Below, piece by piece: positions 50,466 through 61,135 of a stretch of 64,000 nucleotides of DNA (within the stretch, counting starts at the first letter, position 1; each line of letters starts with the position of its first letter). The notes below the pieces were generated by a model. That model was given only the letters and a program-made list of their open reading frames with translations. It had not been told where the DNA came from and made no database searches. This DNA is from an uncultured Bacteroidales bacterium (GTDB lineage: Bacteria > Bacteroidota > Bacteroidia > Bacteroidales > Paludibacteraceae). The position numbers and the translations under genes are program-made. The stretch covers positions 1-64,000 of the forward strand of contig ONEG01000011.1 in the NCBI GenBank assembly GCA_900316845.1, in the 5' to 3' direction.

Positions 50466-53400
50466 TATTTCTTCAATTCTGCCTTCTTCTCAGCACGGCG
50501 AGCTTGCGCCAACTGAATGTCATAAGCGATCGGCGAAGCGATGAACAGAGACGAATAGGTACCGACGATCACACCTACAAGAAGTGCGAATACGAAGCCC
50601 TGGATGGTCTCACCACCGAAGATAAAGATCGCCAACAATACGACGAACGTACTCATTGAGGTCGAGAACGTACGGCTCAAAGTGTTGTTCAACGCATCGT
50701 TGATGTTCTGCAAGCGCTCGCGCTTCGGATACAAGCTGTTGTACTCACGAACACGGTCGAAAATGACCACGGTATCGTTGATTGAATAACCGATTACAGT
50801 CAGGATCGCTGCGATAAATGCCTGGTCGATCTCCATGGAGAAAGGCATGATCTTCCACAAGATAGCGTACAGACCCAGCACAATTACTGTATCGTGAGCC
50901 AGAGCTACCAATGCACCTACCGAGTAAGCGAAATTGCGGAAACGGAGGAGGATATAGAGGAAGATCACAACAAGCGCTGCGAGCACAGCCCAGATAGCGC
51001 TGGTAGTGATATCATCAGCGATAGCCGGCCCCACTTTCTGGCTGGACATGATACCTACAGAAGCATTGGAATCCGTCGAGCGGAAGTCATCGAAAGTGAT
51101 GCCCTCGCCCAAGAACGGCTTGCAGCCCTCATAGAGCAATGCCTCGATCTGCTCGTCTGCCTCTGCGGTCTCCTCGTGGATACGATAGTTAGTGGAGATA
51201 CGAACCTGGTTGGCGTCGTTACCATAGGTGATTACGTTCAGGCCAAAGGTCTCGCCGTCCTCCAAAGTAGCCTTGAAGGTATTCTCCAAACTCTCGCGAA
51301 CATCCTGCGTGTTGATGCTGTTATCAAAACGAACGACATAGTTACGTCCACCGGAGAAGTCGATACCGAGATTCAGTTTACCGAAGATATGCGGCTCCAG
51401 ACCCAGGATCGCGAAGATCACCAGAGCACCGGAGAGACAGTAAGCCCATTTGCGGGCACCTACGAAATCGAAGTGTACGTTCTGCAGGAAGTTCTGCATG
51501 ATCTTCGTAGTAAAGCTCAGCTCCTTCGCATTCTCACGTTTGCTGTAGTCCTCGAGCAACAGACGGGTGATGAACACTGCCGTCAGGAACGAAGAGATAA
51601 TACCGATCATGTAAGTTACAGCGAAGCCCTTGATAGGACCGGAACCGAAGATTGCCAAGATAGCACCGGTCAGGAACGAAGTCACGTTGGCATCTACGAT
51701 GGCAGAGATAGCTCCCTTGAAACCATCTTCGATAGCTTTGCGCATTCCCTTTCCGGCCTTCAACTCCTCACGGATACGCTCGTAAATAAGCACGTTACCA
51801 TCGACTGCACAACCCATCGTCAAAACGATACCGGCGATACCCGGAAGGGTCAATACTGCGCTGAAGGATGCCAGGATACCCAACAACAGGAAGACGTTGC
51901 AAACCAGTGCAAAGTCGGCGATGAGACCGGGAATCCAGCCGTAATAGAAGATCATGTAGATCAGAATCAGGCAGAAGCCCAGTACGAATGACCAGAGACC
52001 CGACTGAATAGCCTCACGACCCAGAGACGGACCAACCACGCTCTCCTCGATGATGCGGGCAGGAGCCGGCATCTTACCGGATTTCAGCGTGTTAGCCAAG
52101 TCTTTTGCCTCTTCTACAGTGAAGTTACCGGTGATCTGGCTGTTGCCACCTGCAATCTCGTTTTGCACGGTCGGGAAGCTATATACATAGCCGTCCAACA
52201 CGATTGCCACGGATTTGCCGATGTTATCTTTGGTCAGACGCTGCCAGGTCTTAGCTCCCTCAGCGTTCATGCTCATCGATACGTTGGCATAAGCGCTCAG
52301 CTGCGAAAAGTCGGCACGAGCGTCGGTGATCACATCACCTTCCAACGAAGCACGACCGTCACGTTGTGCCTTCAGCGCTACGAGTTGGAAGTAACTACCT
52401 GCCTCGTCAATAGCTTTTACTGTCCAGTAGAAACGAGCGTCACGCGGCAGAACAGCTTTCGCAATCTGCGAGTTCAGCATCGCGTTTACCTTGGCGGTAT
52501 CCACATAATGAACGGTACCAATAACCGGACCACGATAAGCCTGACCGGCTTGGTTGATGGACGGATTGAGGATAGCGAACAACGGGTTGTTCTTCTTGTA
52601 CTCTGCCAACTGAGCCTCTTGATCTGCCTCAACGGCAGCGCTGTCTGCGCCTAAGTTATCAACCAAATCAGCGAGTTCACCTTCCTCTGCTTTCGGAGCC
52701 TCTTCTGCCTTCGGAGCCTCAGCAACCTCTGCTGCTTTTGCCTCTTCGCCAGCCTCAGCTACGTTCGTAGCAGCGAACTCACGGTTGATTTGCGCCAATA
52801 TCGGCAGGAGTTCGGAAGCCTCATAGGTCTCCCAGAACTCCAGGTTAGCCGAACCTTGAAGCAGTTTACGAACACGCTCCGGCTCTTTGATACCCGGCAG
52901 CTCAATCAGGATACGACCCGGCTGAGCCAGTTTCTGGATATTCGGCTGAACAACACCGAAACGGTCAATACGCGTACGGAGCACGTTGAACGAGTTCTGA
53001 ATAGCACCGTCAACCTCCTCGCGGATCACTTTCTCTACCTCAGAATTGGTCGAGTTCAGCGTCACCTTGTCCTTCAACTCGAAGGTCGAGAAGATAGAAG
53101 CCAGCTGGCCATCCGGATCCACCTCACGGTACGACTCAATGAACAACGTCACGAAATCGGTACCGCTGGATTTCTGTTTCTGTTTTGCACGTGCCAGAGC
53201 CTCTTTATAATTAGGAGTCTCGTTATGACCGCTCAACGCATCGAGAATGTCCGGTACAGACACCTCCATCGTCACGTTCATACCACCCTTCAAGTCCAGA
53301 CCGAGATTGATCTCTTTCTCGCGGCACTCTTTCAGGGTGTAGCCAAACCATACTTTCTTTGCTGCTATCGAGTCCAGATAAAGGTACTCTTTCGCATCGT

Positions 53401-53524
53401 CACCACCTGCGTACTCTTTTGCTTTCTTATCATAGTGGCTCGTCACCAGAGAGAACGACAGGTAGAAGGCGCATACCAACGCAAGGCACACCGCCAGAAT
53501 TCTAACAAGTCCTTTGTTTTGCAT
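50465..53524 (-). CDS. secDF: Protein translocase SecDF fusion
   Basis: A 1019-residue fusion of SecD and SecF, which use the proton gradient to help protein export. SecD spans about 1-640 with a first helix, a large periplasmic region and a five-helix domain ([25 protein letters not shown] region near 590, core [13 protein letters not shown]). SecF follows with [17 protein letters not shown] near 715 and [20 protein letters not shown] near 910, whose core is [19 protein letters not shown] long Ala/Glu/Pro-rich insert ([13 protein letters not shown]) lies near residue 275 in the periplasmic head. 28 bases after pckA. Confidence 0.95.
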   Translation of the reverse strand: MQNKGLVRILAVCLALVCAFYLSFSLVTSHYDKKAKEYAGGDDAKEYLYLDSIAAKKVWFGYTLKECREKEINLGLDLKGGMNVTMEVSVPDILDALSGHNETPNYKEALARAKQKQKSSGTDFVTLFIESYREVDPDGQLASIFSTFELKDKVTLNSTNSEVEKVIREEVDGAIQNSFNVLRTRIDRFGVVQPNIQKLAQPGRILIELPGIKEPERVRKLLQGSANLEFWETYEASELLPILAQINREFAATNVAEAGEEAKAAEVAEAPKAEEAPKAEEGELADLVDNLGADSAAVEADQEAQLAEYKKNNPLFAILNPSINQAGQAYRGPVIGTVHYVDTAKVNAMLNSQIAKAVLPRDARFYWTVKAIDEAGSYFQLVALKAQRDGRASLEGDVITDARADFSQLSAYANVSMSMNAEGAKTWQRLTKDNIGKSVAIVLDGYVYSFPTVQNEIAGGNSQITGNFTVEEAKDLANTLKSGKMPAPARIIEESVVGPSLGREAIQSGLWSFVLGFCLILIYMIFYYGWIPGLIADFALVCNVFLLLGILASFSAVLTLPGIAGIVLTMGCAVDGNVLIYERIREELKAGKGMRKAIEDGFKGAISAIVDANVTSFLTGAILAIFGSGPIKGFAVTYMIGIISSFLTAVFITRLLLEDYSKRENAKELSFTTKIMQNFLQNVHFDFVGARKWAYCLSGALVIFAILGLEPHIFGKLNLGIDFSGGRNYVVRFDNSINTQDVRESLENTFKATLEDGETFGLNVITYGNDANQVRISTNYRIHEETAEADEQIEALLYEGCKPFLGEGITFDDFRSTDSNASVGIMSSQKVGPAIADDITTSAIWAVLAALVVIFLYILLRFRNFAYSVGALVALAHDTVIVLGLYAILWKIMPFSMEIDQAFIAAILTVIGYSINDTVVIFDRVREYNSLYPKRERLQNINDALNNTLSRTFSTSMSTFVVLLAIFIFGGETIQGFVFALLVGVIVGTYSSLFIASPIAYDIQLAQARRAEKKAELKK

Positions 53525-53552
53525 AGTTGTAATTTATCTTTGTATCATTTAT

Positions 53553-55157
53553 TTAAAGTTGCGGACCTGCTGCAACGAGTGCCTTGCCTGCTTCGTTCGA
53601 CGTGTATTTGTCGAAGTTCTTGATGAAGCGAGCTGCGAGGTCTTTTGCTTTCTTCTCCCACTGAGCTGCGTCAGCGTACGTGTCACGCGGATCGAGGATA
53701 GCAGGATCAACGCCCGGAAGTGCGGTCGGTACCTCGAAGTTGAAATACGGGATCTTCTTCGTCGGAGCGCTCAGGATGTCGCCACCGAGGATAGCGTCGA
53801 TGATACCACGGGTGTCGCGGATCGAGATACGCTTGCCGGTTCCGTTCCAACCGGTGTTAACCAGATATGCTTTCGCACCGCTCTTCTCCATTTTCTTCAC
53901 CAGCTCCTCTGCGTATTTGGTCGGGTGGAGCTCCAGGAATGCCTGGCCGAAGCAAGCCGAGAAAGTCGGGGTCGGCTCGGTGATACCACGCTCGGTACCT
54001 GCCAACTTAGCGGTGAAGCCGCTCAGGAAGTAGTATTTCGTCTGCTCCGGAGTCAGGATAGAAACAGGAGGCAGTACGCCGAATGCGTCAGCAGAGAGGA
54101 AGATTACGTTCTTTGCTGCAGGACCTGCAGAGATCGGACGAACAATCTTCTCGATGTGGTTGATCGGATAGGAAACACGGGTGTTCTCGGTTACGCTCTT
54201 GTCTGCGAAATCGATCTTGCCGTTCTCGTCAACCGTTACGTTCTCAAGAAGTGCGTTGCGCTTGATAGCGTTGTAGATGTCCGGCTCGCTCTCCTTGTCG
54301 AGGTTGATTACCTTTGCATAGCAACCGCCTTCGAGGTTGAATACGCCTTCGTCATCCCATCCGTGCTCGTCGTCACCGATCAACAGACGTTTCGGGTCAG
54401 TACTCAGAGTGGTCTTACCGGTTCCCGACAGACCGAAGAAGATTGCGGTGTTCTTGCCCTCCATATCGGTGTTAGCCGAGCAGTGCATCGAAGCGATGCC
54501 ACGGAGAGGCAGGTAGTAGTTCTGCATCGAGAACATACCTTTCTTCATCTCACCGCCATACCAGGTGTTGATGATCACCTGCTCACGGCTCGTCGTGTTG
54601 AAGGCAACGCAAGTCTCGGAGTTGAGGCCGAGCTCTTTGTAGTTCTCTACTTTGGCTTTCGAAGCGTTGTAGATCACGAAGTTCGGCTCGAAGTTCTCCA
54701 ACTCTTCTGCGGTCGGCTGGATGAACATGTTCTTAACGAAGTGAGCCTGCCATGCTACCTCAACGATAAAGCGAACAGCCAGACGGGTCTCTTTGTTTGC
54801 GCCGCAGAAAGCGTCAACTACATAGAGGTTCTTGTTACTCAACTCCTTGATAGCCAGCTCTTTCACCTTTGCCCAAACGTCCTCTGACATCGGGTGGTTG
54901 TCGTTCTTATAACCCTCAGAGGTCCACCAAACGTTGTTGTGGCTCTGAGCGTCATCAACGATGTATTTGTCTTTAGGAGAACGACCGGTATAAATACCTG
55001 TCATTACGTTTACTGCGCCGAGCTCGGTCTCCTGACCTTTGTCATAACCGGTCAACTCAGGCTTGGTCTCCTCTGCAAAGAGGTACTCGTAAGAAGGGTT
55101 GTGTGCAATTACGGTTGCGCCCTTGATACCATACTTAGTTAAATCTAACTCTTTCAT
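53553..55157 (-). CDS. pckA: Phosphoenolpyruvate carboxykinase (ATP)
   Basis: A 534-residue enzyme interconverting oxaloacetate and phosphoenolpyruvate with ATP. The P-loop [20 protein letters not shown] near residue 240 and the metal-binding [20 protein letters not shown] near 262 are intact, as is the [16 protein letters not shown] substrate loop near 58 (here [12 protein letters not shown]). It anchors the fermentative C4 route typical of Bacteroidales. Promoter at 55251-55258 about 95 bases upstream, with a GC-rich leader segment. Full length. Confidence 0.97.
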   Translation of the reverse strand: MKELDLTKYGIKGATVIAHNPSYEYLFAEETKPELTGYDKGQETELGAVNVMTGIYTGRSPKDKYIVDDAQSHNNVWWTSEGYKNDNHPMSEDVWAKVKELAIKELSNKNLYVVDAFCGANKETRLAVRFIVEVAWQAHFVKNMFIQPTAEELENFEPNFVIYNASKAKVENYKELGLNSETCVAFNTTSREQVIINTWYGGEMKKGMFSMQNYYLPLRGIASMHCSANTDMEGKNTAIFFGLSGTGKTTLSTDPKRLLIGDDEHGWDDEGVFNLEGGCYAKVINLDKESEPDIYNAIKRNALLENVTVDENGKIDFADKSVTENTRVSYPINHIEKIVRPISAGPAAKNVIFLSADAFGVLPPVSILTPEQTKYYFLSGFTAKLAGTERGITEPTPTFSACFGQAFLELHPTKYAEELVKKMEKSGAKAYLVNTGWNGTGKRISIRDTRGIIDAILGGDILSAPTKKIPYFNFEVPTALPGVDPAILDPRDTYADAAQWEKKAKDLAARFIKNFDKYTSNEAGKALVAAGPQL

Positions 55158-55250
55158 TTGTTTAATTTGTTTATTGTTTTTGTTTTGATTTATTCCTTAT
55201 ATTTTTTGCATACATGCGTGCCTTACGGACGCGCGCTACTTAAGGGGCTA

Positions 55251-55258
55251 CAAAATTA
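55251..55258 (-). promoter_or_regulatory. Promoter -7 element of pckA
   Basis: Minus strand TAATTTTG followed by TAGCC. The leader of about 90 bases contains a GC-rich patch (55205-55235) in otherwise AT-rich DNA. Confidence 0.6.
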
Positions 55259-55352
55259 CTACAATTTTTCCAAATAACCAAATATTCCGCGATTTTTTTG
55301 ATTTAATTCGTCGATTTTCTGCATTTTCTTTGGTTTTATGCCTTTTTTTTTG

Positions 55353-55360
55353 TAATTTTG
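55353..55360 (+). promoter_or_regulatory. Promoter of the tsaC unit
   Basis: TAATTTTG with TTTG at 55329-55332 and a 20-base spacer. It decides the start of tsaC at 55382. Confidence 0.75.
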
Positions 55361-55381
55361 CACCCAAATTACGCAATTTTT

Positions 55382-55990
55382 ATGCGGTACGACAAAGAAG
55401 ATTTACAAGCGGCGCTTCGCGTCTTGCGACAAGGAGGAATCATCGTGTACCCCACAGATACCGTGTGGGGAATTGGCTGTGACGCTACGAATCCCGAAGC
55501 GGTCGCACGCATCTATGCGCTCAAAAAACGCGAGGATTCCAAATCCATGCTCGTCCTCCTCGATTCCGCTGCCAAACTTGACTACTATGTCGATGTCCCC
55601 GAGTCCGCAGAAATGCTCCTACAAACCGCTTGCGATGAAGATTCCACCTCTCAGAGCGACTGCTCACCCGCAAAGCCATTGACGATCATCTACCCCAATG
55701 CCCGCCATTTGGCACCAAACCTGATAGCCGAAGACGGATCTGTCGGAATACGTATTACCAAGGAGCCGTTCAGCAACGCGCTCTGCGCACAACTCAAGAG
55801 ACCGATCGTCTCCACATCCGCTAACATCTCCGGCGAACCAACTGCGAGGTATTATAAGGAGATCGTAAGACTAATCCTAGACCATACAGACTACGTTTGC
55901 CTGTTCAGACGGGACGACGAGACGCCTCATGAGCCCAGTACAATCATCAAAATCAATGCTGATAACAGCTTCAAAATTATCCGCCCATAA
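55382..55990 (+). CDS. L-threonylcarbamoyladenylate synthase (Sua5/YrdC/TsaC)
   Basis: A 202-residue enzyme making the threonylcarbamoyl-AMP used to modify A37 of ANN-decoding tRNAs. Family marks are GGIIVYPTDTVWGIGCDATN near residue 20, YALKKREDSKSMLVLLDS near 46, and KRPIVSTSANISGEPTA near 140. I start at 55382 because the longer reading begins inside the promoter. It shares one base with the next gene, the sugar transferase. Confidence 0.95.
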   Translation: MRYDKEDLQAALRVLRQGGIIVYPTDTVWGIGCDATNPEAVARIYALKKREDSKSMLVLLDSAAKLDYYVDVPESAEMLLQTACDEDSTSQSDCSPAKPLTIIYPNARHLAPNLIAEDGSVGIRITKEPFSNALCAQLKRPIVSTSANISGEPTARYYKEIVRLILDHTDYVCLFRRDDETPHEPSTIIKINADNSFKIIRP

Positions 55991-57261
55991 TGAATCTCCG
56001 TCGCAAACAACAACTGACATATCTCTTGGCTGACCTCATCAGTAGTGAACTGGTGTGGCTTTGCTTTTTAGGTTTCCGGTGGATCGTTTACGAAGGACGA
56101 ATGGAGGGCCTGAGCGATGTACTGATACCGGCGTTCAGCTTTTGGAAACCCCTGGTAATCTATCCGTTCGTCTGTCTGGGGTGTTATTACCTCTCCGGCT
56201 ACTATGTGCATCCCTTCCAAAAACCTTTCTGGCGGGAGTTTTTGCGGACTTTCATTTCTGCAGCGGTCATCTCTTTGCTATTTTTCTTCGTCATCATTAT
56301 TGACGATCAAGTGGATACGTACAACCGCTATCTCGTTTCGCTCGCTGTCCTTTTCGGGCTGCAGTTCACGTTCGCCTATATACCGCGTCTGACCATCACT
56401 CTTCTCTCGAGAAACCGCGGTATAGCGCGCGTTCGGACGATTCACTCCGCGCAAGAAGCAGAATCGCTTATCCCCGGTGAACAGGACGAGATTATTATTG
56501 ATTTGCCGGATGGTTATTCCGACCGTCAGTTATACGAACTCATCGCACGTCTGTATCCGCTCTCCTGTGAGATCAGTATGATCCCGCGTGTGTACGATAT
56601 GCTCACCGGAGCTGCGCGTATCGGGCAAATCGATCATCCCTCTCTCATCCGCATCACGGAACAATCCATGACAGACTCGGAGTTGTGTATCAAACGAGCT
56701 TTTGATTTTGTTGTTTCTGCGCTCGGACTCATCGTTCTCTCGCCGCTTTTTATATTAGTTGCGATACAAGTCAAGTATTCTTCTCGCGGCCCTGTTTTCT
56801 ACCGCCAGGAGCGCATCGGATTGTACGGAAAATCCTTCTATATCTATAAGTTCCGCACGATGATTGACCACGCCGAGCAGGAAGGCAAACCGCAACTCAC
56901 AGCCGATGATGACCCGCGTATCACGGGTGTCGGGAAATGGCTGCGTAAGTACCGTTTGGACGAGCTGCCGCAGCTATGGAACATCCTTCGCGGAGAAATG
57001 TCCATCGTTGGTCCGCGTCCCGAACGCCTCTATTTTATAGAGCAGATCATGCGGGAAGCGCCATACTATTGTCTGCTTTACAAGGTTCGTCCGGGTCTGA
57101 CCAGCTGGGGACCTATTCGCGTTGGCTATACCGATACGATGGAGAAAATGATTGAGCGGCTCAACTGCGACATCGTCTATGTGGAAAATATGTCCCTTTT
57201 ATTGGACCTCAAAATACTCTTTTTCACCGTCGGAGTCGTTCTCCGCGGGAAAGGCAAATAA
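55990..57261 (+). CDS. Polyprenyl-phosphate sugar phosphotransferase
   Basis: A 423-residue membrane enzyme that starts a surface polysaccharide by moving a sugar-phosphate to the lipid carrier. The N-terminal half has about four membrane helices (for instance LRTFISAAVISLLFFFVIII) and a degraded Rossmann-like part. The C-terminal bacterial sugar transferase domain has KRAFDFVVSALGLIVLSPLF near residue 238, FYRQERIGLYGKSFYIYKFR near 280, and DELPQLWNILRGEMSIVGPR near 325. No other polysaccharide gene is beside it. Confidence 0.93.
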   Translation: MNLRRKQQLTYLLADLISSELVWLCFLGFRWIVYEGRMEGLSDVLIPAFSFWKPLVIYPFVCLGCYYLSGYYVHPFQKPFWREFLRTFISAAVISLLFFFVIIIDDQVDTYNRYLVSLAVLFGLQFTFAYIPRLTITLLSRNRGIARVRTIHSAQEAESLIPGEQDEIIIDLPDGYSDRQLYELIARLYPLSCEISMIPRVYDMLTGAARIGQIDHPSLIRITEQSMTDSELCIKRAFDFVVSALGLIVLSPLFILVAIQVKYSSRGPVFYRQERIGLYGKSFYIYKFRTMIDHAEQEGKPQLTADDDPRITGVGKWLRKYRLDELPQLWNILRGEMSIVGPRPERLYFIEQIMREAPYYCLLYKVRPGLTSWGPIRVGYTDTMEKMIERLNCDIVYVENMSLLLDLKILFFTVGVVLRGKGK

Positions 57262-57268
57262 CGATATT

Positions 57269-57439
57269 ATGACGTACGATGAATCAATAGCACGTGCAGA
57301 AGCCATTATTGCACAACTGGAAAATGCGGAAGCTCTCAGTATGGAGGAATACAAACGCCTCTCTTCGGAAGCGACCAAGTTGTTGCGGTCTTGCAAAGAG
57401 GAAATTGAATCCCTTGCGAAAGACTTAACAAGCGAATAA
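57269..57439 (+). CDS. xseB: Exodeoxyribonuclease VII small subunit
   Basis: A 56-residue helical protein. The XseB pattern is clear: the YDESIARAEAIIAQLENAEA helix, SMEEYKRLSSEATKLLRSCK, then the closing EEIESLAKDLTSE. It assembles with XseA to degrade single-stranded DNA; xseA is not in this window. It begins seven bases after the sugar transferase, so the start at 57269 is preferred over the longer frame, which would run back into that gene. Confidence 0.85.
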   Translation: MTYDESIARAEAIIAQLENAEALSMEEYKRLSSEATKLLRSCKEEIESLAKDLTSE

Positions 57440-57506
57440 AGTACTATTTATCACCGATAAATGGTGAAAAAATAGTTTTTTACTTGTACATTTCAAAATT
57501 TTGTTG

Positions 57507-57514
57507 TACCTTTG
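57507..57514 (+). promoter_or_regulatory. Promoter -7 element of the DUF5606 unit
   Basis: TACCTTTG followed by CAGCC, 41 bases before the start at 57556. Confidence 0.65.
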
Positions 57515-57555
57515 CAGCCGATTTTGATTAGTCGAACATTAAAAATACGAAATAT

Positions 57556-57984
57556 ATGCTTAAGAATATCCTTGCTATCACCGGTAAACCCGGATTGTAC
57601 AAATTAGTTAGCCGCGGTAATAACATGCTCATCGTGGAGAGTCTCGTGGACGGCAAACGCATGCCGACTTATGCGCGTGACAAGATTGTTGCCCTTAGCG
57701 ATATCTCTATGTTCACCGATGCGGATGATGTACGCCTGAGCGAAGTGCTGACCTCAGCAGGGAAGAAAGAAGGACTCAAGCCGGTTGCTTTTGACGTAAA
57801 AAAAGCTTCCAATAACGAACTCAGCGCATGGTTCGATGAGGTGCTACCGAACTGGGATCGCGACCGCGTTTATCCGTCCGACATACGCAAACTCATACAA
57901 TGGTACAACATCCTCGTTAATGCAGGTTTTACCGATTTCACCGATAAGGAGGAAGAGGAAACGGCTGCCGAGGAAACGAAATAA
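57556..57984 (+). CDS. DUF5606 family protein
   Basis: A 142-residue soluble protein. Its start LKNILAITGKPGLYKLVSRG resembles an SH3- or KOW-like beta barrel; the middle KIVALSDISMFTDADDVRLS and a helical DIRKLIQWYNILVNAGFTDF segment near 112 complete the family pattern. The tail is acidic (EEEETAAEETK). Function is unknown; a nucleic-acid-binding role is only suggested by the fold-like start. It directly abuts the Nif3-like gene with no intergenic base. Confidence 0.88.
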   Translation: MLKNILAITGKPGLYKLVSRGNNMLIVESLVDGKRMPTYARDKIVALSDISMFTDADDVRLSEVLTSAGKKEGLKPVAFDVKKASNNELSAWFDEVLPNWDRDRVYPSDIRKLIQWYNILVNAGFTDFTDKEEEETAAEETK

Positions 57985-58764
57985 GTGCTCTTACGAGCCA
58001 TAATCGATAGCATAGAATCTGTAGCGCCACGGAGTGCCCAAGAGCAATGGGATAACTCGGGAATGCAGATAGGTGACACGGGACGTGAGATTAACTCCGT
58101 CCTCTTGACCACAGACGTTACAACGGAGGTGGTCAATGAGGCTATTGAGAGAGGTTGTCAACTCATCATCAGTCATCATCCCCTGCTCTTCCACGGCCTC
58201 AAACAGATATGCGGCGAGACCGCTCAACAACGCATCGTCGAGACAGCTATCCGTCATCAGATAGCAATCTATTCTGCCCATACTTCGCTCGACTCCGTCA
58301 TGGGAGGCATCAATACCCGTCTGGCGGATAACCTGGGTATAAAGAACTATCGAATCTTAGTACCTTCTTCCGACGAAAAGACCGGTTTGGGCGTCATCGG
58401 GACACTCTCTTCTCCTATTCGCTATGAAGAATTTCTCACACGCGTACGCGATATTTTAGATTGCTCGTACGTGCGCTATACCCGCGCGCCAAAAGAGATG
58501 ATTGAGTGCGTGGCGCTATGCGGAGGAAGTGGAGCAGAGTTTATTCCGGAAGCTATCCGGCAAGGAGCAGATGTCTATATCACGGCAGATTGCAAGTATC
58601 ATGAGTTCCAGGATGCTGATGGACAAATTGGATTGATCGATATAGATCATTGGTACTCAGAACGGCATGCACGCGAGATATTCAAAGATATCCTCGATTC
58701 CATCGGGGTAAAATGCTTCATCAGCACGGCCGATCATTCACCGATAAATATATTAAAACACTAA
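57985..58764 (+). CDS. Nif3-like dinuclear metal centre protein
   Basis: A 259-residue member of the Nif3/YbgI/GTP cyclohydrolase I type 2 family, forming hexameric rings with two metals per subunit. Metal ligands are seen in LIISHHPLLFHGLK near residue 62, SAHTSLDSVMGGIN near 98 and the closing VKCFISTADHSPINIL. It uses a GTG start immediately after the preceding stop codon. It lacks the central insertion found in many Bacteroidetes homologues of about 360 residues. Reaction in the cell is unknown. Confidence 0.9.
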   Translation: MLLRAIIDSIESVAPRSAQEQWDNSGMQIGDTGREINSVLLTTDVTTEVVNEAIERGCQLIISHHPLLFHGLKQICGETAQQRIVETAIRHQIAIYSAHTSLDSVMGGINTRLADNLGIKNYRILVPSSDEKTGLGVIGTLSSPIRYEEFLTRVRDILDCSYVRYTRAPKEMIECVALCGGSGAEFIPEAIRQGADVYITADCKYHEFQDADGQIGLIDIDHWYSERHAREIFKDILDSIGVKCFISTADHSPINILKH

Positions 58765-58770
58765 ATAATT

Positions 58771-59505
58771 ATGGCAAGAACGAAAGAATTAACCGTAGAG
58801 GAAAAACTGAAGTACCTCTATGAATTGCAGCAGGTAGATTCCAAGATCGACAACCTGCGTACCTTGGCGGGTGAGTTACCGCAAGAAGTGAAGGATATGG
58901 CAGACGAAGTAGAAGGTCTCAAGACCCGTCTGGCGAATATCGAGAACGACATCAAAGAGTGCGAGACGCAGATCTCCGATCATCGTGTCCGTACCGAGAA
59001 TGCCAACGCATCTATCTCTCGCTACAAAGAGCAACAGAACTCCGTTCGTAACAACCGCGAGTTCGACAACCTCAACAAAGAGATCGAATATCAGGAGTTG
59101 GAGATCGAGGCTTCACAGCGTAAGATCAAACACTACTCTGCTGAATTAGAGTCCAAACTGCAGGAGAAAGCAAAGACAACCAAAGATATCGAGGAGCGCA
59201 CCGTAGATCTGAACCAGAAACGCTCGGAGCTCGACCAGATTTTGGCAGAGACCAAAGCTGAGACCGAGGCTTTAGTACTTCGTGCCGGTGAGATTGAGAA
59301 GAAGATTGACGAGCGTCTCTTGAGCGGATTCAAACGTATTCGTAAGAGCGCACGTAATGGTCTGGCGGTAGTGAAGATTGAGCGTGACTCCTGTGGTGGT
59401 TGCCACGCAAAGATTCCTGCTCAGTTGCAGTTGGACATCCGTACTCGCAAGAAAATTATTGTTTGTGAGTTCTGCGGTAGAATATTAGTAGACCCAGAGA
59501 TGTAA
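58771..59505 (+). CDS. Coiled-coil protein with C4 zinc ribbon
   Basis: A 244-residue protein. Residues 10-190 form a long antiparallel coiled coil (NNREFDNLNKEIEYQELEIE); residues 200-240 hold a C4 zinc ribbon with CGGCH and CEFCGRIL, of the DUF164 type. Homologues are thought to bind nucleic acid or the translation machinery, without proof. It lies six bases after the Nif3-like gene. Its last 50 bases overlap the 3' end of the CPBP gene on the other strand. Confidence 0.92.
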   Translation: MARTKELTVEEKLKYLYELQQVDSKIDNLRTLAGELPQEVKDMADEVEGLKTRLANIENDIKECETQISDHRVRTENANASISRYKEQQNSVRNNREFDNLNKEIEYQELEIEASQRKIKHYSAELESKLQEKAKTTKDIEERTVDLNQKRSELDQILAETKAETEALVLRAGEIEKKIDERLLSGFKRIRKSARNGLAVVKIERDSCGGCHAKIPAQLQLDIRTRKKIIVCEFCGRILVDPEM

Positions 59506-60322
59506 TCAGGATCGAAAAGACTCCTAAGTACCATGTATCGCCGGCGCCTAACGTGTCGGCGATATTTTTTGTGTTTTCGCTTTCTCCCATCAGGTAATAC
59601 ACCAATACTGCCAGCCCGTTATTGACAAAATGCATGGTGATCGGAACCCAAAGGCTGCCGCTCCATACAAATACATAGCCGAAGATCGCGCCTAATAACA
59701 TCCGCGGCACAAAGCCGTAAAACTGCATATGTATCGCAGAGAAGATAAACGCAGTTATCCAGATTGCCAGATGCACCTTTGTACTTTGTACCTTGCCGCT
59801 TTGATCCTTGTATATAATCTGTTGCAAGGTACCGCGAAAAGAAAGTTCCTCCGACAAAGCCGGCAAAAGTGCCATAAGACCTATATTGATCAATAATCCG
59901 CCAATAGTATCTGCTTGCAAGAATCGCTCGGTCAAAGCCGCAGCTGCTTCTTCTTGAGACTTCAGTATTTGTTCGATGAATTCGAGACTTTTCGGCAGTT
60001 CCACTCTACTATTCAGATCCGCTAACAGATTGATACCCGGTACCGCGTAGACCATAATTACTACCGCTAACAATATATTCTGCCATTGTACATGGACATC
60101 CATCCGTAGCCACCGGAAAGGCTTATGCTCCTCATCCCAAAGCCACGCACATAGAATCGGCGGTATCAGGAAAGTAGCTGTCGTCTGTATGAACTGCAGC
60201 CACTTGAGCGATTCGGTACTTTGCGAACCACCCCAAATAATCATCCATGCTCCCATCGCAATGGCCGTAAGTACGGACATCGCTCCGAGCCAGAGTAATA
60301 TTTGTAGGAGTTTTCTTTTCAT
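59456..60322 (-). CDS. CPBP family intramembrane protease
   Basis: A 288-residue membrane protein with about seven helices. The CPBP (Abi) motifs are EELSFRGTLQQIIY near residue 158 (EExxxR) and a later His-containing segment FIFSAIHMQFYGFVPRMLLG near 193 and WVPITMHFVNNGLAVLVYYL near 226. These residues place the glutamate protease site within the membrane, as in Rce1/MroQ. The substrate is unknown. It is the last gene of the HIT-holB-ricT-gldH-trmB unit and overlaps trmB by four bases. Confidence 0.92.
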   Translation of the reverse strand: MKRKLLQILLWLGAMSVLTAIAMGAWMIIWGGSQSTESLKWLQFIQTTATFLIPPILCAWLWDEEHKPFRWLRMDVHVQWQNILLAVVIMVYAVPGINLLADLNSRVELPKSLEFIEQILKSQEEAAAALTERFLQADTIGGLLINIGLMALLPALSEELSFRGTLQQIIYKDQSGKVQSTKVHLAIWITAFIFSAIHMQFYGFVPRMLLGAIFGYVFVWSGSLWVPITMHFVNNGLAVLVYYLMGESENTKNIADTLGAGDTWYLGVFSILITSLGLLIFYRRTHKQ

Positions 60323-61122
60323 AGAGCCTGGTAGTTACGTCCGTACGAGCGATAGGAGTCTTTCTCTATCTCTATGGTCGGTTCTTCCCATTGCGTAAGA
60401 GGAGTGAGACGCCAAACGATATATTTGATCTTCATTCCACGGTCGAGCCATTGTTTCTCATAATGCGTTTTTAGAGCTCGTGCATCCTCAAAATAATTTA
60501 TTATTTGGGCAATTTCCATTTGACCATTTCCCGTATCTGCATACAGGTCGTCCGTCGAGGCGAGAACCGGATAGGGGTTCAGTTTGAGCATCTCCGTGGT
60601 GTACGTATATAGGAAAGGCGAATCGGTCTTGAGATGAATCAGGCCGGATGGTTTCATGATCTGCTGATAGCGTTGCATGAAATAGGTGGAGGTAAGACGT
60701 TTGGTCGCTTTCTTCATCTGCGGGTCGCAGAAGGTGATCCAGATCTCATCGATTTCATCGGGAGAAAAGAAGGATGTTATAAACTCGATATTGGTTCTAA
60801 GAAAGGCTACGTTCTTCAGACCCATTTCTTCGGCTTCTTTGGCGCCAGCCCATATACGAGCGCCCTTGATATCTACGCCGATGAAATTCTTATCCGGATA
60901 GCGTTGCGCGAGACCGACAGTATATTCACCTCGTCCGCAGCCGAGTTCTAAGACGATGGGATGATCATTGTGGAAATAGGTATCGCGCCAATGGCCTGCC
61001 ATGGTATTGACAATTTTGGACTCGTCGATTTGCCCATTTTTGTAAAGTGCGCGTGCGCCACATTGGAAGACGTTGGAGAACGTCTCCATCTCCGCAAACT
61101 TCTTGAGTTTATTCTTTCCCAT
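60319..61122 (-). CDS. trmB: tRNA (guanine-N7)-methyltransferase TrmB
   Basis: A 267-residue enzyme that methylates G46 of tRNA. The SAM site is VLELGCGRGEYTVGLAQRYP near residue 65, with FIGVDIKGARIWAGAKEAEE after it, and the DEIWITFCDPQMKKATKRLT segment near 145 in place of the usual DPWPKxRH motif. The C-terminal KTHYEKQWLDRGMKIKYIVW fits. Start at 61122 (MGKNK) lies 13 bases after gldH, and the alternative upstream ATG would overlap that gene. Confidence 0.94.
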   Translation of the reverse strand: MGKNKLKKFAEMETFSNVFQCGARALYKNGQIDESKIVNTMAGHWRDTYFHNDHPIVLELGCGRGEYTVGLAQRYPDKNFIGVDIKGARIWAGAKEAEEMGLKNVAFLRTNIEFITSFFSPDEIDEIWITFCDPQMKKATKRLTSTYFMQRYQQIMKPSGLIHLKTDSPFLYTYTTEMLKLNPYPVLASTDDLYADTGNGQMEIAQIINYFEDARALKTHYEKQWLDRGMKIKYIVWRLTPLTQWEEPTIEIEKDSYRSYGRNYQAL

Positions 61123-61135
61123 AATCTTTTGCCTC

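Noticed and set aside
52640..52790. Ala/Glu/Pro-rich segment of secDF as a mobile repeat insert
   Set aside because: It is protein-level low complexity in a variable periplasmic loop, and no copy of its DNA was noticed elsewhere in the window.
53514..54887. Open frame of 457 codons antisense to pckA
   Set aside because: Shadow frame; the protein is a low-complexity Val/Leu/Arg-rich sequence and pckA is certain.
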